A stretch of DNA of 18,786 bases from DASSTJ01 sp035707965 (GTDB lineage: Bacteria; Actinomycetota; Actinomycetes; Actinomycetales; Angustibacteraceae). Below, in pieces: positions 6,752 through 13,973 of this stretch. The notes beneath the pieces are model-generated. The model was not told the DNA's origin. It made no database searches and saw only the letters and a program-made list of their open reading frames with translations. Within the stretch, counting starts at the first letter, position 1; the number at the start of each line of letters is the position of its first letter. The translations under genes were made by a program, and so were the position numbers. The DNA lies in the NCBI GenBank assembly GCA_035707965.1, contig DASSTJ010000208.1, positions 1 to 18,786 of the forward strand, written 5' to 3'.

Positions 6752-7672
6752 ATGGCACCCGTCGTCGAGGTGCGTGCCTTGCGCAAGCAGTACGGCCGGA
6801 CCGTAGCGGTCGCCGACGTCTCGTTCGAGGTGGAGGCCGGCCAGATCTTCGGGTTGCTCGGGCCCAACGGCTCCGGCAAGACGACCACGGTGGAGTGCCT
6901 TCAGGGGCTACGGCGCCCGAACGCGGGGTGCATCAGGGTGTTCGGTCTGGACCCTGCCACGGAAGCCAGGAAGGTCCGGCGCCTGGTAGGTAGTCAGCTG
7001 CAGGACTCGGCGTTGCCGGATCGGCTGCGGGTCGGGGAGGCCTTGGAGCTGTTCGCGGCCATCAGTCCCGGTGGCCCACCGTGGGAGCAGCTGCTGGACG
7101 AGTGGGGACTCGCGGACCGCCGGCACGCCGCGTTCGCTGAGCTGTCGGGCGGACAACGGCAGCGGCTGTTCGTGGCGCTCGCCCTGGTGTCCGATCCGAA
7201 GCTCGTCGTCCTGGACGAGATGACCACTGGTCTCGACCCAGCGGCCAGACGGGTCGCGTGGGACCTGGTGTCGGCCGTCCGCGACCGCGGCACGACCGTC
7301 GTCCTGGTCACCCACTTCATGGACGAGGCGCAGCGGCTCTGCGACCGGATGGCGATCCTGTCCCAGGGCCGCGTGCTCGCCGAAGGCACGGCGGCAGAGC
7401 TCGTCGCCGCCCGGCAGGTCGAGACCGTCGTCCGGTTCACGGCACCCGCCGAGGCAGACGTCACGTGCCTGCACTCCCTGGCGGGAGTGCGGACTGTCGA
7501 GCGGACGGGTGACGAGGTCGTCGTCCGAGGGACCGGCCCGCTGCTGGCCCGCGTCGCCCATGCGGTCGTGGAGCGCGGGATGGAGCCCGAGGACCTGAGC
7601 GTGCAGCTACCGACGCTGGAGGACGCCTACCTGGCACTGACCAGGACGGACGGAGCAGGTGAGGCCGTGTGA
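6752..7672 (+). CDS. ABC transporter ATP-binding protein, DrrA-like drug exporter type
   Basis: The nucleotide-binding subunit (306 residues) of an ABC exporter. Walker A is GPNGSGKT (37-44), the Q-loop lies in GSQLQDSALP (80-89), the signature is LSGGQRQRL (131-139), Walker B is LVVLDE (151-156), and the switch His is H188 (LVTHFMDEA). The Pro usual after the Walker B Glu is Met here (DEMTTGLDP). The C-terminal 80 residues form the beta-rich domain common to the DrrA/CcmA-type group. Its GTGA overlap with the permease gene (7669-7672) shows the two subunits are translated together. Substrate unknown; antibiotics or lipids are typical. There is no Shine-Dalgarno sequence before the ATG, and a palindromic operator touches it. 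Confidence 0.93.
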   Translation: MAPVVEVRALRKQYGRTVAVADVSFEVEAGQIFGLLGPNGSGKTTTVECLQGLRRPNAGCIRVFGLDPATEARKVRRLVGSQLQDSALPDRLRVGEALELFAAISPGGPPWEQLLDEWGLADRRHAAFAELSGGQRQRLFVALALVSDPKLVVLDEMTTGLDPAARRVAWDLVSAVRDRGTTVVLVTHFMDEAQRLCDRMAILSQGRVLAEGTAAELVAARQVETVVRFTAPAEADVTCLHSLAGVRTVERTGDEVVVRGTGPLLARVAHAVVERGMEPEDLSVQLPTLEDAYLALTRTDGAGEAV

Positions 7673-8418
7673 AGGCGCTGCGCGCTCTGACCTGGGTCGA
7701 GCTGAAGCTGTTCGTGCGAGAGCCGCTGACGGTGATGTTCGTGCTGGTGCTGCCACTCGTCGTCCTCTACGTGCTCAACGGCGTGTTCGGCAGCCAGCCG
7801 GATCCGTCGGTGTGGCAGGGTCTGCCGCCGATCGACTTCTACACGTCCGCCTACGTCGTGCTGGTGGCGGCCACCGCCGGCGTCCTGTCGCTGCCGGTGC
7901 ACGTGGCCGGCTATCGGGAGCAGGGGGTGCTGCGTCGCTTCCGCGCCTCGGCGGTGAGGCCGTCAGCGCTGATCGGCGCGCACATGGTCGTGACGGTGGT
8001 GATCGCCACCGCCGGATCCGTGCTGCTCACGATCCTGTCGGTCGTCGGGTACCACGCGGCGCTGCCGCACAACTGGCTCGGCGTGATCGCGGCCTATCTG
8101 GTGACCGCCGTGGCCTTCGCGGCACTCGGAGCACTGCTGGGCTTCCTGCTCCCCACCGCGCGAGCCGCGCAGGGCCTCGGAGTGCTGCTCTTCTTCGTGT
8201 TCATGATGCTCGGCGGCGCCGGACCACCGAGGGAGGTGCTGCCGGCTGCCCTGATGCGCGTCGCGGACGTCATCCCGACCACGCATGCTGGCGACCTCGT
8301 GCGCGGTCCCTGGATGGATCAGGGCTGGGACGGTCAGGCGCTGGTCGTCCTGGTGATCATGCTGTTGGTCAGCCTCGGGCTCACGGCCTGGCGGCTGAAC
8401 GGGGAGGACGGCGGCTGA
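7669..8418 (+). CDS. ABC-2 type transporter permease
   Basis: An integral membrane protein of 249 residues with six predicted transmembrane segments at about 21-40, 58-80, 101-127, 136-160, 168-188 and 223-242. The loop HVAGYREQGVLRRFRASAVRP (78-98) is the coupling-helix region seen in ABC-2 permeases of the DrrB kind. The GTG start overlaps the ATPase stop, and AGGTGAGG in the ATPase tail serves as ribosome site. It presumably dimerises and works with the upstream ATPase as a two-gene exporter. A long open frame on the same strand in another phase runs through this gene into the next one but has no coding character. Confidence 0.92.
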   Translation: MKALRALTWVELKLFVREPLTVMFVLVLPLVVLYVLNGVFGSQPDPSVWQGLPPIDFYTSAYVVLVAATAGVLSLPVHVAGYREQGVLRRFRASAVRPSALIGAHMVVTVVIATAGSVLLTILSVVGYHAALPHNWLGVIAAYLVTAVAFAALGALLGFLLPTARAAQGLGVLLFFVFMMLGGAGPPREVLPAALMRVADVIPTTHAGDLVRGPWMDQGWDGQALVVLVIMLLVSLGLTAWRLNGEDGG

Positions 8419-8423
8419 CCGGG

Positions 8424-8452
8424 TTGAAAGTTCTCTTTCGAAAGAGTACCTT
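8424..8452 (+). promoter_or_regulatory. SigmaA-type promoter of the arsR-like/MFS operon
   Basis: TTGAAA (8424-8429), a 17-nt spacer and TACCTT (8447-8452) form a near-consensus promoter. The predicted start of transcription is at 8459-8460, at the first base of the ATG at 8460, so the message would be leaderless; no ribosome site is visible. The promoter lies entirely in the 41-bp gap after the permease gene. Confidence 0.7.
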
Positions 8453-8453
8453 C
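8426..8453 (+). promoter_or_regulatory. Operator palindrome for the ArsR-like regulator
   Basis: CTCTTTCGAAAGAG (8433-8446) is a perfect 14-bp palindrome filling the spacer between the -35 and -10 boxes. The symmetry extends outward to a 28-bp palindrome (8426-8453) with 12 of 14 arm positions matching. The placement is that of a repressor site, and the adjacent regulator is the natural candidate to bind it. Confidence 0.72.
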
Positions 8454-8459
8454 GACGCC

Positions 8460-9065
8460 ATGCCCACCCAACCACGCCGGCTGACCGACCCGGGCGATCT
8501 CAAGGCCGTCGCGCACCCGTTGCGCATGGCGATCCTCGAGACGCTCACGCTGCACGGACCGATGACCGCCACCGAGGTCGGCGAGCGGCTGGGCGAGAGC
8601 CCCTCCAACTGCTCGTGGCACCTGCGCAAGCTGGCCGAGCACGGCTTCGTCACCGAGGCCAAGGGGGGTACTGGGCGGCAGCGCCCCTGGCAGTCCGCGC
8701 ACACCGGCATGCAGTGGGACGACCCGGAGCCGGGCCAGGACGCCGACCTCTCCGTCGCTGGGCGCGCCCTCACCCGCATCCTGATCGATCGTGAGGTCGC
8801 GCGCCTGCTCGAGGCCAGCGAGCGACGTCCGCACGACGTCCCGAAGTGGCGGGAGGCGTCGTCCATCACGCAGTCCGCCATGTGGCTCACCGCGGATGAG
8901 CTGGCCGAGGTCAACCACGCGATCACCGCCCTGCTCATGGCGAAGCGTGAGCGCCTCGAACGGCCCGAGCTGCGCCCCGAAGGTTCCCGCCTCTGCGCCT
9001 TCATGGCGTGGGGCGTACCCAACCCCGACCAGATGCCGGCCACCCGCGCCGCGACCGAGGAGTGA
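8460..9065 (+). CDS. ArsR-like winged-helix transcriptional regulator
   Basis: A regulator of 201 residues. The winged helix occupies about residues 12-75: LKAVAHPLRMAILETLTLHGPMTATEVGERLGESPSNCSWHLRKLAEHGFV, followed by a basic wing (GGTGRQRPW). No paired Cys or His metal site of the classical ArsR type is visible, so it is more likely to sense an organic ligand. The C-terminal half is helical (VARLLEASERRPHDVPKWREASS). The ATG at 8460 is chosen because it follows the promoter by the distance expected for a leaderless transcript. The gene stops 2 nt before the MFS transporter start, and its last codons carry that gene's ribosome site. It probably represses this operon. Confidence 0.9.
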   Translation: MPTQPRRLTDPGDLKAVAHPLRMAILETLTLHGPMTATEVGERLGESPSNCSWHLRKLAEHGFVTEAKGGTGRQRPWQSAHTGMQWDDPEPGQDADLSVAGRALTRILIDREVARLLEASERRPHDVPKWREASSITQSAMWLTADELAEVNHAITALLMAKRERLERPELRPEGSRLCAFMAWGVPNPDQMPATRAATEE

Positions 9066-9067
9066 CC

Positions 9068-10339
9068 ATGCGCAAGGCGTTCTCGCAGAACGGCTTCCGG
9101 CGGCTCTACACCGGCCTGACAGCCAGCATGCTGGGCGACTCCCTCATGCTCATCGTGCTCAGCATGTGGGTGAAGAGCCTCACCGGCTCGAACGGCAAGG
9201 CCGGCATGACCTTCTTCTGGATGGTCATCCCCGCGCTGTTCGCTCCTGTGCTCGGCATGTTCATCGACCGGGTGCGCCGCAAGCCGCTCCTCGTCTGGGG
9301 CAACGTGGCGTCCGCGCTGATCGTGGTGCCACTGCTGCTGGTCCGCGAGGCCAGCGACGTCTGGATCATCTACGCGGTGGCCTTCTGCTACGGCGTCTCG
9401 TTCGTCGTCCTACCGGCTGGCCTCAACGGCCTGCTCAAGGAGCTGATGCCGGAAGAGCTGCTGGTCGACGCCAACTCGTCACTGCAGACCACCAAGGAGG
9501 GCTTCCGTCTCATCGGTCCCCTCGCGGGCGCCGGTCTCTTCGCGACCCTCGGTGGAGGAGCCGTCGCGGTCCTCGACGCCGTCTCCTTCGTCGTCGCCGC
9601 CGTGGTCATCGCGCACATCCCGCTCGTCGAGGACAAGCCGCAGCGCGTCGAGCAGCACTGGCGCGCTGAGATGTCCGAAGGGCTGCGCTACCTGGGGTCC
9701 GAGCGGATCCTCCGACACACCCTGGTCGCCGTCGGGCTCACGCTCGTCGTCATCGGCTTCTCGGAGTCCGCGGTGTTCGCGATCACCGACTTCTTCGACA
9801 AGCCCGTCGAGTTCGTCGGCGTCATCGTCACCGTGCAGGGCGTCGGCGCGATCCTCGGCGGCGTGACCACGAGCCGTTGGGTGCACCGGTTCGGCGAGCC
9901 GGCGACCATCGCGGTGTCGCTCGTGGTCATGGCCGGCGGCCTCGGACTGACTGCGGCCTCCGAGTGGCTGTGGCTGGTGCTCGCGTCGGCAGCCGTCATC
10001 GGCTACTCGCTGCCGATGCTGATCATCTCGTTCACGACCCTCATCCAGGTGCGCACCCCGGCCCGGCTCATGGGGCGCGTGTCCGCGGCCGTCGAGGTCG
10101 TCATGGGCACGCCGCAGGCACTGTCGATCGCCGTGGGCGCGCTGCTCGTGACCATCTTCGGCTTCCACGTGATCTTCGGGATCATGGCAGCCGTCACGGT
10201 CGTCGCGGTCGCCTACCTGCTCGTCAGCCTCCGCGGCCACCTCGGGCGTCGGGCACCGGTGCCGGGGGCTGTCGTGGTGGACGATGTGGAGGACGACGTG
10301 CTAGACGACGCGGTGGTGGCCGTCAGCCCGTCTGCTTGA
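9068..10339 (+). CDS. Major facilitator superfamily (MFS) exporter
   Basis: A polytopic inner-membrane protein of 423 residues in the drug-efflux style of the MFS. Motif A between helices 2 and 3 is GMFIDRVRRKPLL (63-75). A run of hydrophobic segments covers residues 15 to about 390, consistent with 10-12 helices, and an acidic tail (VVVDDVEDDVLDDA) lies near the C-terminus. The N-terminal MRKAFSQNGFRRLYTG is typical of the enterobactin/macrolide exporter-like branch. The ATG at 9068 follows AGGAG (9058-9062) by 5 nt; the 20-codon upstream extension lies within the arsR-like gene and is rejected. Substrate unknown; expression is probably controlled by the ArsR-like protein. Confidence 0.92.
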   Translation: MRKAFSQNGFRRLYTGLTASMLGDSLMLIVLSMWVKSLTGSNGKAGMTFFWMVIPALFAPVLGMFIDRVRRKPLLVWGNVASALIVVPLLLVREASDVWIIYAVAFCYGVSFVVLPAGLNGLLKELMPEELLVDANSSLQTTKEGFRLIGPLAGAGLFATLGGGAVAVLDAVSFVVAAVVIAHIPLVEDKPQRVEQHWRAEMSEGLRYLGSERILRHTLVAVGLTLVVIGFSESAVFAITDFFDKPVEFVGVIVTVQGVGAILGGVTTSRWVHRFGEPATIAVSLVVMAGGLGLTAASEWLWLVLASAAVIGYSLPMLIISFTTLIQVRTPARLMGRVSAAVEVVMGTPQALSIAVGALLVTIFGFHVIFGIMAAVTVVAVAYLLVSLRGHLGRRAPVPGAVVVDDVEDDVLDDAVVAVSPSA

Positions 10340-10368
10340 GCCACTTCGTGCGGCCGCAGCGGTCGTCG

Positions 10369-10386
10369 CATCGGCCTCAACCGATG
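10369..10386. terminator. Weak candidate terminator between convergent genes
   Basis: CATCGG, a 6-nt loop and CCGATG form a 6-bp stem ending exactly at the stop codon of the minus-strand Arr-fusion gene. It lies in the 47-bp gap after the MFS gene. No T-tract is present. Confidence 0.3.
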
Positions 10387-11337
10387 TCAGTCGTCCATCG
10401 CTTCGATGCCGAGCTCAGCCAGCTCGCCCATGCGCTCGCGGAGGTGCTGCACCATCTCCGCCGGCGGCGGCTCCCAGCCCGTGACCTCCTCGACCACGCG
10501 CAGGGGCTCCGTCGTCCGGTACGACCGCGTCGGGTTGCCCGGGAACCGCTTGTCGGTGACGTTCGGGTCGTCGTAGATGGTGCCGAGCGGCTCCACCCGG
10601 TAGACCCGGCCACGCCCGTCACCGCGCGCGAGCTCGGCCGCCAGCGGAGCGCCGGCCAGCGTGGCGGTGAGGTAGATGTGGTTCGACTGCCGGCCCGAGC
10701 CGTAGTTGGAGCGCCAGCCTGGCGTCAGCAGGTCACCCGGCTTCACGTCGGCCTTGGTGCCGTGGAAGAACGGGCCAGGGTCGTCGACCACCCGCGGCGG
10801 CGGCGGTGGGTCACGGAGCAGGCTGTCGAGACGGGTCATGAGGACGCCGACCCGGCTGCGACCCTTCGGTGCGCGTGGATAGCGGTGGAGCACGTCGAGC
10901 AGGGCCGGAGTAGCGCGCTTGCTCGCGGCGGTGATGACGTACTCCGCGACGACAGGATCGTCGCCGCGGGCGAGCTCGGCCGCGGCGGCGGCGTGTGCGG
11001 CGGCTCCCAGGATGTGCCGCACCTGCGTCGCCTTCGCGAGCGGGTGCAGGTATGCCGCCGCTGACGCGTCACCAGCGGCCATCGCAGCATGCCGCGCCGC
11101 CTCGGACGTCGCCTCCTTCGCGGCCCGGTGAGCGTCGACCGCCGCGGTGCGCTGCAGCCGGGACCGGCGCGCGCCCTCGGCGAACACCCGGGCGGCCTCG
11201 AGAGCGGCCGCCGGTCGTCCGTCGTCGGGTCGCTCCTTGCGGAAGATGACGAGCGCGGGCTCGGCGCAGGCCCATGCGTAGCCGGTGACAGCCCGAAGCT
11301 CGTCGATGGTCAGCTCGACGGCACGGGGGCCCGTCAC
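10387..11337 (-). CDS. arr: Fusion of an immunity-like helical domain with rifampin ADP-ribosyltransferase (Arr)
   Basis: A two-domain protein of 316 residues. Residues 10-175 form an Ala-rich helical domain (AVDAHRAAKEA; AAAYLHPLAKATQVRHILGAAAHAA; LHRYPRAPKGR) resembling what is annotated in actinobacteria as 'putative immunity protein' (Imm-5-like). A Pro-rich linker (PPPPPR, 177-182) leads to an Arr domain, about 186-288: FFHGTKADVKPGDLLTPGWRSNYG, IYLTATL, DDPNVTDKRFPGNPTRSYR. Arr transfers ADP-ribose from NAD to rifampin. The catalytic residues I recall for the mycobacterial enzyme (H19, Y49, D84) map to H192, Y222 and D257 with identical spacing, so activity is likely. Known Arr proteins are about 140 residues and stand alone. 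The GTG start overlaps the stop of the upstream gene (GTGA). The role of the N-terminal domain is unknown. Confidence 0.88.
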   Translation of the reverse strand: MTGPRAVELTIDELRAVTGYAWACAEPALVIFRKERPDDGRPAAALEAARVFAEGARRSRLQRTAAVDAHRAAKEATSEAARHAAMAAGDASAAAYLHPLAKATQVRHILGAAAHAAAAAELARGDDPVVAEYVITAASKRATPALLDVLHRYPRAPKGRSRVGVLMTRLDSLLRDPPPPPRVVDDPGPFFHGTKADVKPGDLLTPGWRSNYGSGRQSNHIYLTATLAGAPLAAELARGDGRGRVYRVEPLGTIYDDPNVTDKRFPGNPTRSYRTTEPLRVVEEVTGWEPPPAEMVQHLRERMGELAELGIEAMDD

Positions 11338-11975
11338 GACGGGCCCACCCAGGACCGGAAGCGCTGGAGCGACTCCGGCGCACCGGACAGCTCGACGTCG
11401 GCCGCCTCACGGCGACCGGTCGCGTGCAGCAGCAGCTCCACCGGCTCACCCGTCAGCACCACGCCGCCGCCAGAGCCGTGGGCGCGGTAGCGCTCACCTG
11501 AGGGCAGCGCGAGCTCCACGCCGACCGGGGACCGTCGGTACCCGAGTCTTGCCATGAGGCGCAGGCGCGCCCAGATCGCGGCCTGCTCCTTGTCGGGCAA
11601 CGGCCGTGCACCCGGGGTGCGCCCCCCGCCGCGGCGCACGTCTTCGTGGTGGATGACGTACTCGAGGAAGTTGACCGCCTCGTCGGCCCACGCCATCGGG
11701 GAGAGTCGAGGCGGTCCGGCGGCGAACCGCGCTAGCAATGCTTCGTAGCCCTCGCGCGTACGAGCGCTGTCGACGAGCGCGCCCATGCGCTGCTCGTGCC
11801 CAGGCGCGGGACGGGAGAGCTGGTCGGCGAACCGCGACAACGGCTCGTGCTCGCGCTGCACCAGGTGCGCCAGCAGATGACGCACCGTCCAGCCCTCGCA
11901 CAGGGTCGGCTGGTCCGGGTCGGCCTCCGCGAAGGTCGACGCGAGCGCGCGCCTCTCACCCTGCACCCACGCCAT
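11334..11975 (-). CDS. TIGR03085-like metal-binding protein (DinB/maleylpyruvate isomerase-type fold)
   Basis: A protein of 213 residues with the four-helix DinB/mycothiol-dependent maleylpyruvate isomerase fold. LCEGWTVRHLLAHLVQRE (25-42) holds the first metal-ligand candidate H37, and WADEAVNFLEYVIHHEDVRRG (96-116) holds the H109-H110-E-D group; the pattern matches the actinobacterial family TIGR03085. Members of this superfamily use bacillithiol or mycothiol, but the reaction here is not known. It starts 13 nt after the glmM stop behind GGGGGAG, and overlaps the downstream Arr-fusion gene by 4 nt, so glmM, this gene and the fusion probably form one operon. Confidence 0.85.
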   Translation of the reverse strand: MAWVQGERRALASTFAEADPDQPTLCEGWTVRHLLAHLVQREHEPLSRFADQLSRPAPGHEQRMGALVDSARTREGYEALLARFAAGPPRLSPMAWADEAVNFLEYVIHHEDVRRGGGRTPGARPLPDKEQAAIWARLRLMARLGYRRSPVGVELALPSGERYRAHGSGGGVVLTGEPVELLLHATGRREAADVELSGAPESLQRFRSWVGPS

Positions 11976-11988
11976 ACGACTCCCCCGA

Positions 11989-13335
11989 TCAGAGCGCCAG
12001 GCGCTCCCTCACGACGCTGGCCAAACGGTCGGCGACGGCTTGAGCGACGTCGACCTCGTGCGCCTCGACCATGACGCGCACGAGCGGCTCCGTGCCGGAC
12101 GGACGGAGCAGCACGCGACCGTCGTCCGCCAGCTGCTCGCGCGCGGCGCCGACGGCAGCCAGCACACCGTCGTCCTCGTGCGCCCGTCGCTTGTCGACGT
12201 CCTTGACGTTGACGAGCACCTGCGGGAGCCGCTCCATCACCGACGCGAGGTCGGCGAGGGGCCGCCCGGTCTCGGCCATGCGCGACAGCAGCCGTAGCCC
12301 GGTGAGCAGGCCGTCGCCGGTGGTGCCGTGGGACGCCAGGATGACGTGCCCGGACTGCTCGCCACCCAGCGTGAATCCGCCGGCGCGCATGCGCTCGAGC
12401 ACGTAGCGGTCGCCGACGTCGGTCTGCTCGACCTGCACGCCCTCGCGACGCATGGCCTGCAGGAGGCCGAGGTTGCTCATCACCGTGGCCACGAGCGTGT
12501 CGCCGGCCAGCTCGCCCTGCTCGCGCATGGCGAGCGCCAGCACGGCCATGATCTGGTCGCCGTCGACGACCTCGCCCTTCGCGTCGACGGCGAGGCAGCG
12601 ATCAGCGTCGCCATCGACCGCGATGCCGGCGTGAGCGTCGTGCTGGACGACGGCGAGGCGCAGGTTCTCGAGGTGCGTGGACCCGTAGCCGTCGTTGATG
12701 TTGATGCCGTCGGGCGAGGCGCCGATGACGACGACCTCGGCGCCGGCCGCACGCAGGGCGCGGGGGCCGACCTCGCTCGCGGCACCGTTCGCGCAGTCGA
12801 TGACGACGCGCAGGCCGTCGAGCCGGTGTGGAAGAGCGCTGAGGAGATGTGCGACGTAGTCGTCGTCCGCTCCGGCGGCGTCGTCGCGGACCCGGCCGAC
12901 GTCCGCTCCCGTCGGGCGGGTCCAGTCGGCCTTCAGGCGGGCCTCGATCTCGTCCTCGACGGCGTCGTCGAGCTTGTGGCCGCCGCGAGCGAAGAACTTG
13001 ATGCCGTTGTCAGGCATCGGGTTGTGGGACGCCGAGAGCATGACGCCGAAGTCCGCGCCGCGCAGATCGGTTAGGAAGGCGACGGCCGGGGTGGGGAGGA
13101 CGCCGACGTCGACGACGTCCACGCCGGCACTGGCGAGGCCGGCGGTCACGGCGGCGGACAGGAACTCGCCCGACGCCCGGGGGTCGCGCCCCACGACCGC
13201 GAAGGGTCGATGCTGCGCGCGGGCTGCGTCCCCCAGCACGTGCGCCGCGCTGACCGACAGGCCGAGCGCGAGCTCTGCGGTGACGTCGCGGTTGGCGAGG
13301 CCACGCACGCCGTCGGTGCCGAAGAGACGAGCCAC
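11989..13335 (-). CDS. glmM: Phosphoglucosamine mutase
   Basis: Interconverts glucosamine-6-phosphate and glucosamine-1-phosphate on the route to UDP-GlcNAc for peptidoglycan; cytosolic. The protein has 448 residues, the normal length. Landmarks are FGTDGVRG at the N-terminus, the phosphoserine loop LSASHNP with S103, the metal loop DGDADR (241-246), the sugar loop GEQSGH (325-330) and the phosphate loop RPSGTEP (411-417). The start is the GTG at 13335, preceded by GGAGG at 7 nt; an 11-codon longer frame lacks this. The order rplM-rpsI-glmM is conserved in actinobacteria. Only 34 nt separate the start from a strong hairpin at 13370-13408, so its promoter is not obvious. Confidence 0.97.
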   Translation of the reverse strand: MARLFGTDGVRGLANRDVTAELALGLSVSAAHVLGDAARAQHRPFAVVGRDPRASGEFLSAAVTAGLASAGVDVVDVGVLPTPAVAFLTDLRGADFGVMLSASHNPMPDNGIKFFARGGHKLDDAVEDEIEARLKADWTRPTGADVGRVRDDAAGADDDYVAHLLSALPHRLDGLRVVIDCANGAASEVGPRALRAAGAEVVVIGASPDGININDGYGSTHLENLRLAVVQHDAHAGIAVDGDADRCLAVDAKGEVVDGDQIMAVLALAMREQGELAGDTLVATVMSNLGLLQAMRREGVQVEQTDVGDRYVLERMRAGGFTLGGEQSGHVILASHGTTGDGLLTGLRLLSRMAETGRPLADLASVMERLPQVLVNVKDVDKRRAHEDDGVLAAVGAAREQLADDGRVLLRPSGTEPLVRVMVEAHEVDVAQAVADRLASVVRERLAL

Positions 13336-13342
13336 GTCAGTG

Positions 13343-13347
13343 CCTCC
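13343..13347 (-). promoter_or_regulatory. Ribosome binding site of glmM
   Basis: GGAGG on the minus strand ends 7 nt before the GTG at 13335. It fixes the start inside a longer open frame that would begin at 13368, next to the hairpin. Confidence 0.85.
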
Positions 13348-13369
13348 AGAGGGTGAAGAACGGAGCATG

Positions 13370-13408
13370 CCGACGGCCCCGGGGGAACCGTACCCCCGGG
13401 GCCGTCGG
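13370..13408 (-). terminator. Strong GC-rich terminator hairpin after rpsI
   Basis: Two perfectly complementary 16-nt arms (13370-13385 and 13393-13408) with a 7-nt loop lie 19 nt after the rpsI stop. There is no T-tract on the minus-strand side, as is usual for actinobacterial terminators. It separates the rplM-rpsI unit from glmM. Confidence 0.8.
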
Positions 13409-13427
13409 AACGAACATGGGCGCTGGG

Positions 13428-13922
13428 TCAGCGCTTGGAGTACTGCGGGGCCTTGCGCGCCTTCTTCAGACCGGCCTTCTTGCGCTCGACCGCGCGGGCG
13501 TCGCGCGTGAGGAAGCCGGCCTTCTTGAGCGTCGGACGGTTCGCCTCGGAGTCGACCTCGTTGAGGGCGCGGGCGATGCCCAGGCGCATGGCGCCGGCCT
13601 GGCCGGACGGGCCACCGCCGTGGACGCGCGCCAGCACGTCGAAGGCCCCGTCGAGCTCGAGCACCTTGAAGGGCTCGTTGACGATCTGCTGGTGCACCTT
13701 GTTAGGGAAGTAGTGCGCCAGCTCGCGCCCGTTGATGGAGTAGCGGCCGGTGCCCGGGACGATGCGGACGCGCGCGACCGCCTGCTTGCGGCGGCCGGTA
13801 GCGGCGCCCGGGCCGGAGGCGCTCTTGCGCTCGGTGACGACCGGCGCCGACTCGCTGGTGTAGCTGCTCGGCGCGTCGGCCTCGACGTCGTCGGTCGGCG
13901 TCTCGATGGTGGACTCAGCCAC
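13428..13922 (-). CDS. rpsI: 30S ribosomal protein S9
   Basis: Small-subunit protein S9 (164 residues) of the 30S head, whose C-terminal tail reaches the P-site tRNA. The core starts at GRRKQAVARVRIVPGTG (43-59) and ends with the invariant QYSKR tail. Signature parts include NGRELAHYFPN and GGGPSGQAGAMRLGIARAL. The first 40 residues are an acidic, Ser/Thr-rich extension, as in other actinobacterial S9 proteins. The GTG start at 13922 follows GAGGAG (13927-13932). It lies 51 nt after rplM, in the classic L13-S9 operon. Confidence 0.97.
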   Translation of the reverse strand: MAESTIETPTDDVEADAPSSYTSESAPVVTERKSASGPGAATGRRKQAVARVRIVPGTGRYSINGRELAHYFPNKVHQQIVNEPFKVLELDGAFDVLARVHGGGPSGQAGAMRLGIARALNEVDSEANRPTLKKAGFLTRDARAVERKKAGLKKARKAPQYSKR

Positions 13923-13973
13923 GGTTCTCCTCGATGTGCTGCTGCGGTGCTGCGGGACTGTGCGGGCCGTGGG

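Noticed and set aside
7659..8459. Upstream 267 codons of the frame that ends as the ArsR-like regulator
   Set aside because: They overlap the ABC-2 permease in another phase, are Arg/Ala-rich with no domain, and precede the promoter and operator at 8424-8453. Only the part from 8460 is coding.
10349..10358. TGCGGCCGCA perfect palindrome after the MFS gene
   Set aside because: A 10-bp GC-only palindrome without a loop is expected by chance at this composition and cannot form a useful terminator stem.
9877..11064. Plus-strand open frame of 395 codons overlapping the MFS end and the Arr-fusion gene
   Set aside because: It crosses two well-supported genes in the wrong phase or strand and has no coherent protein character.
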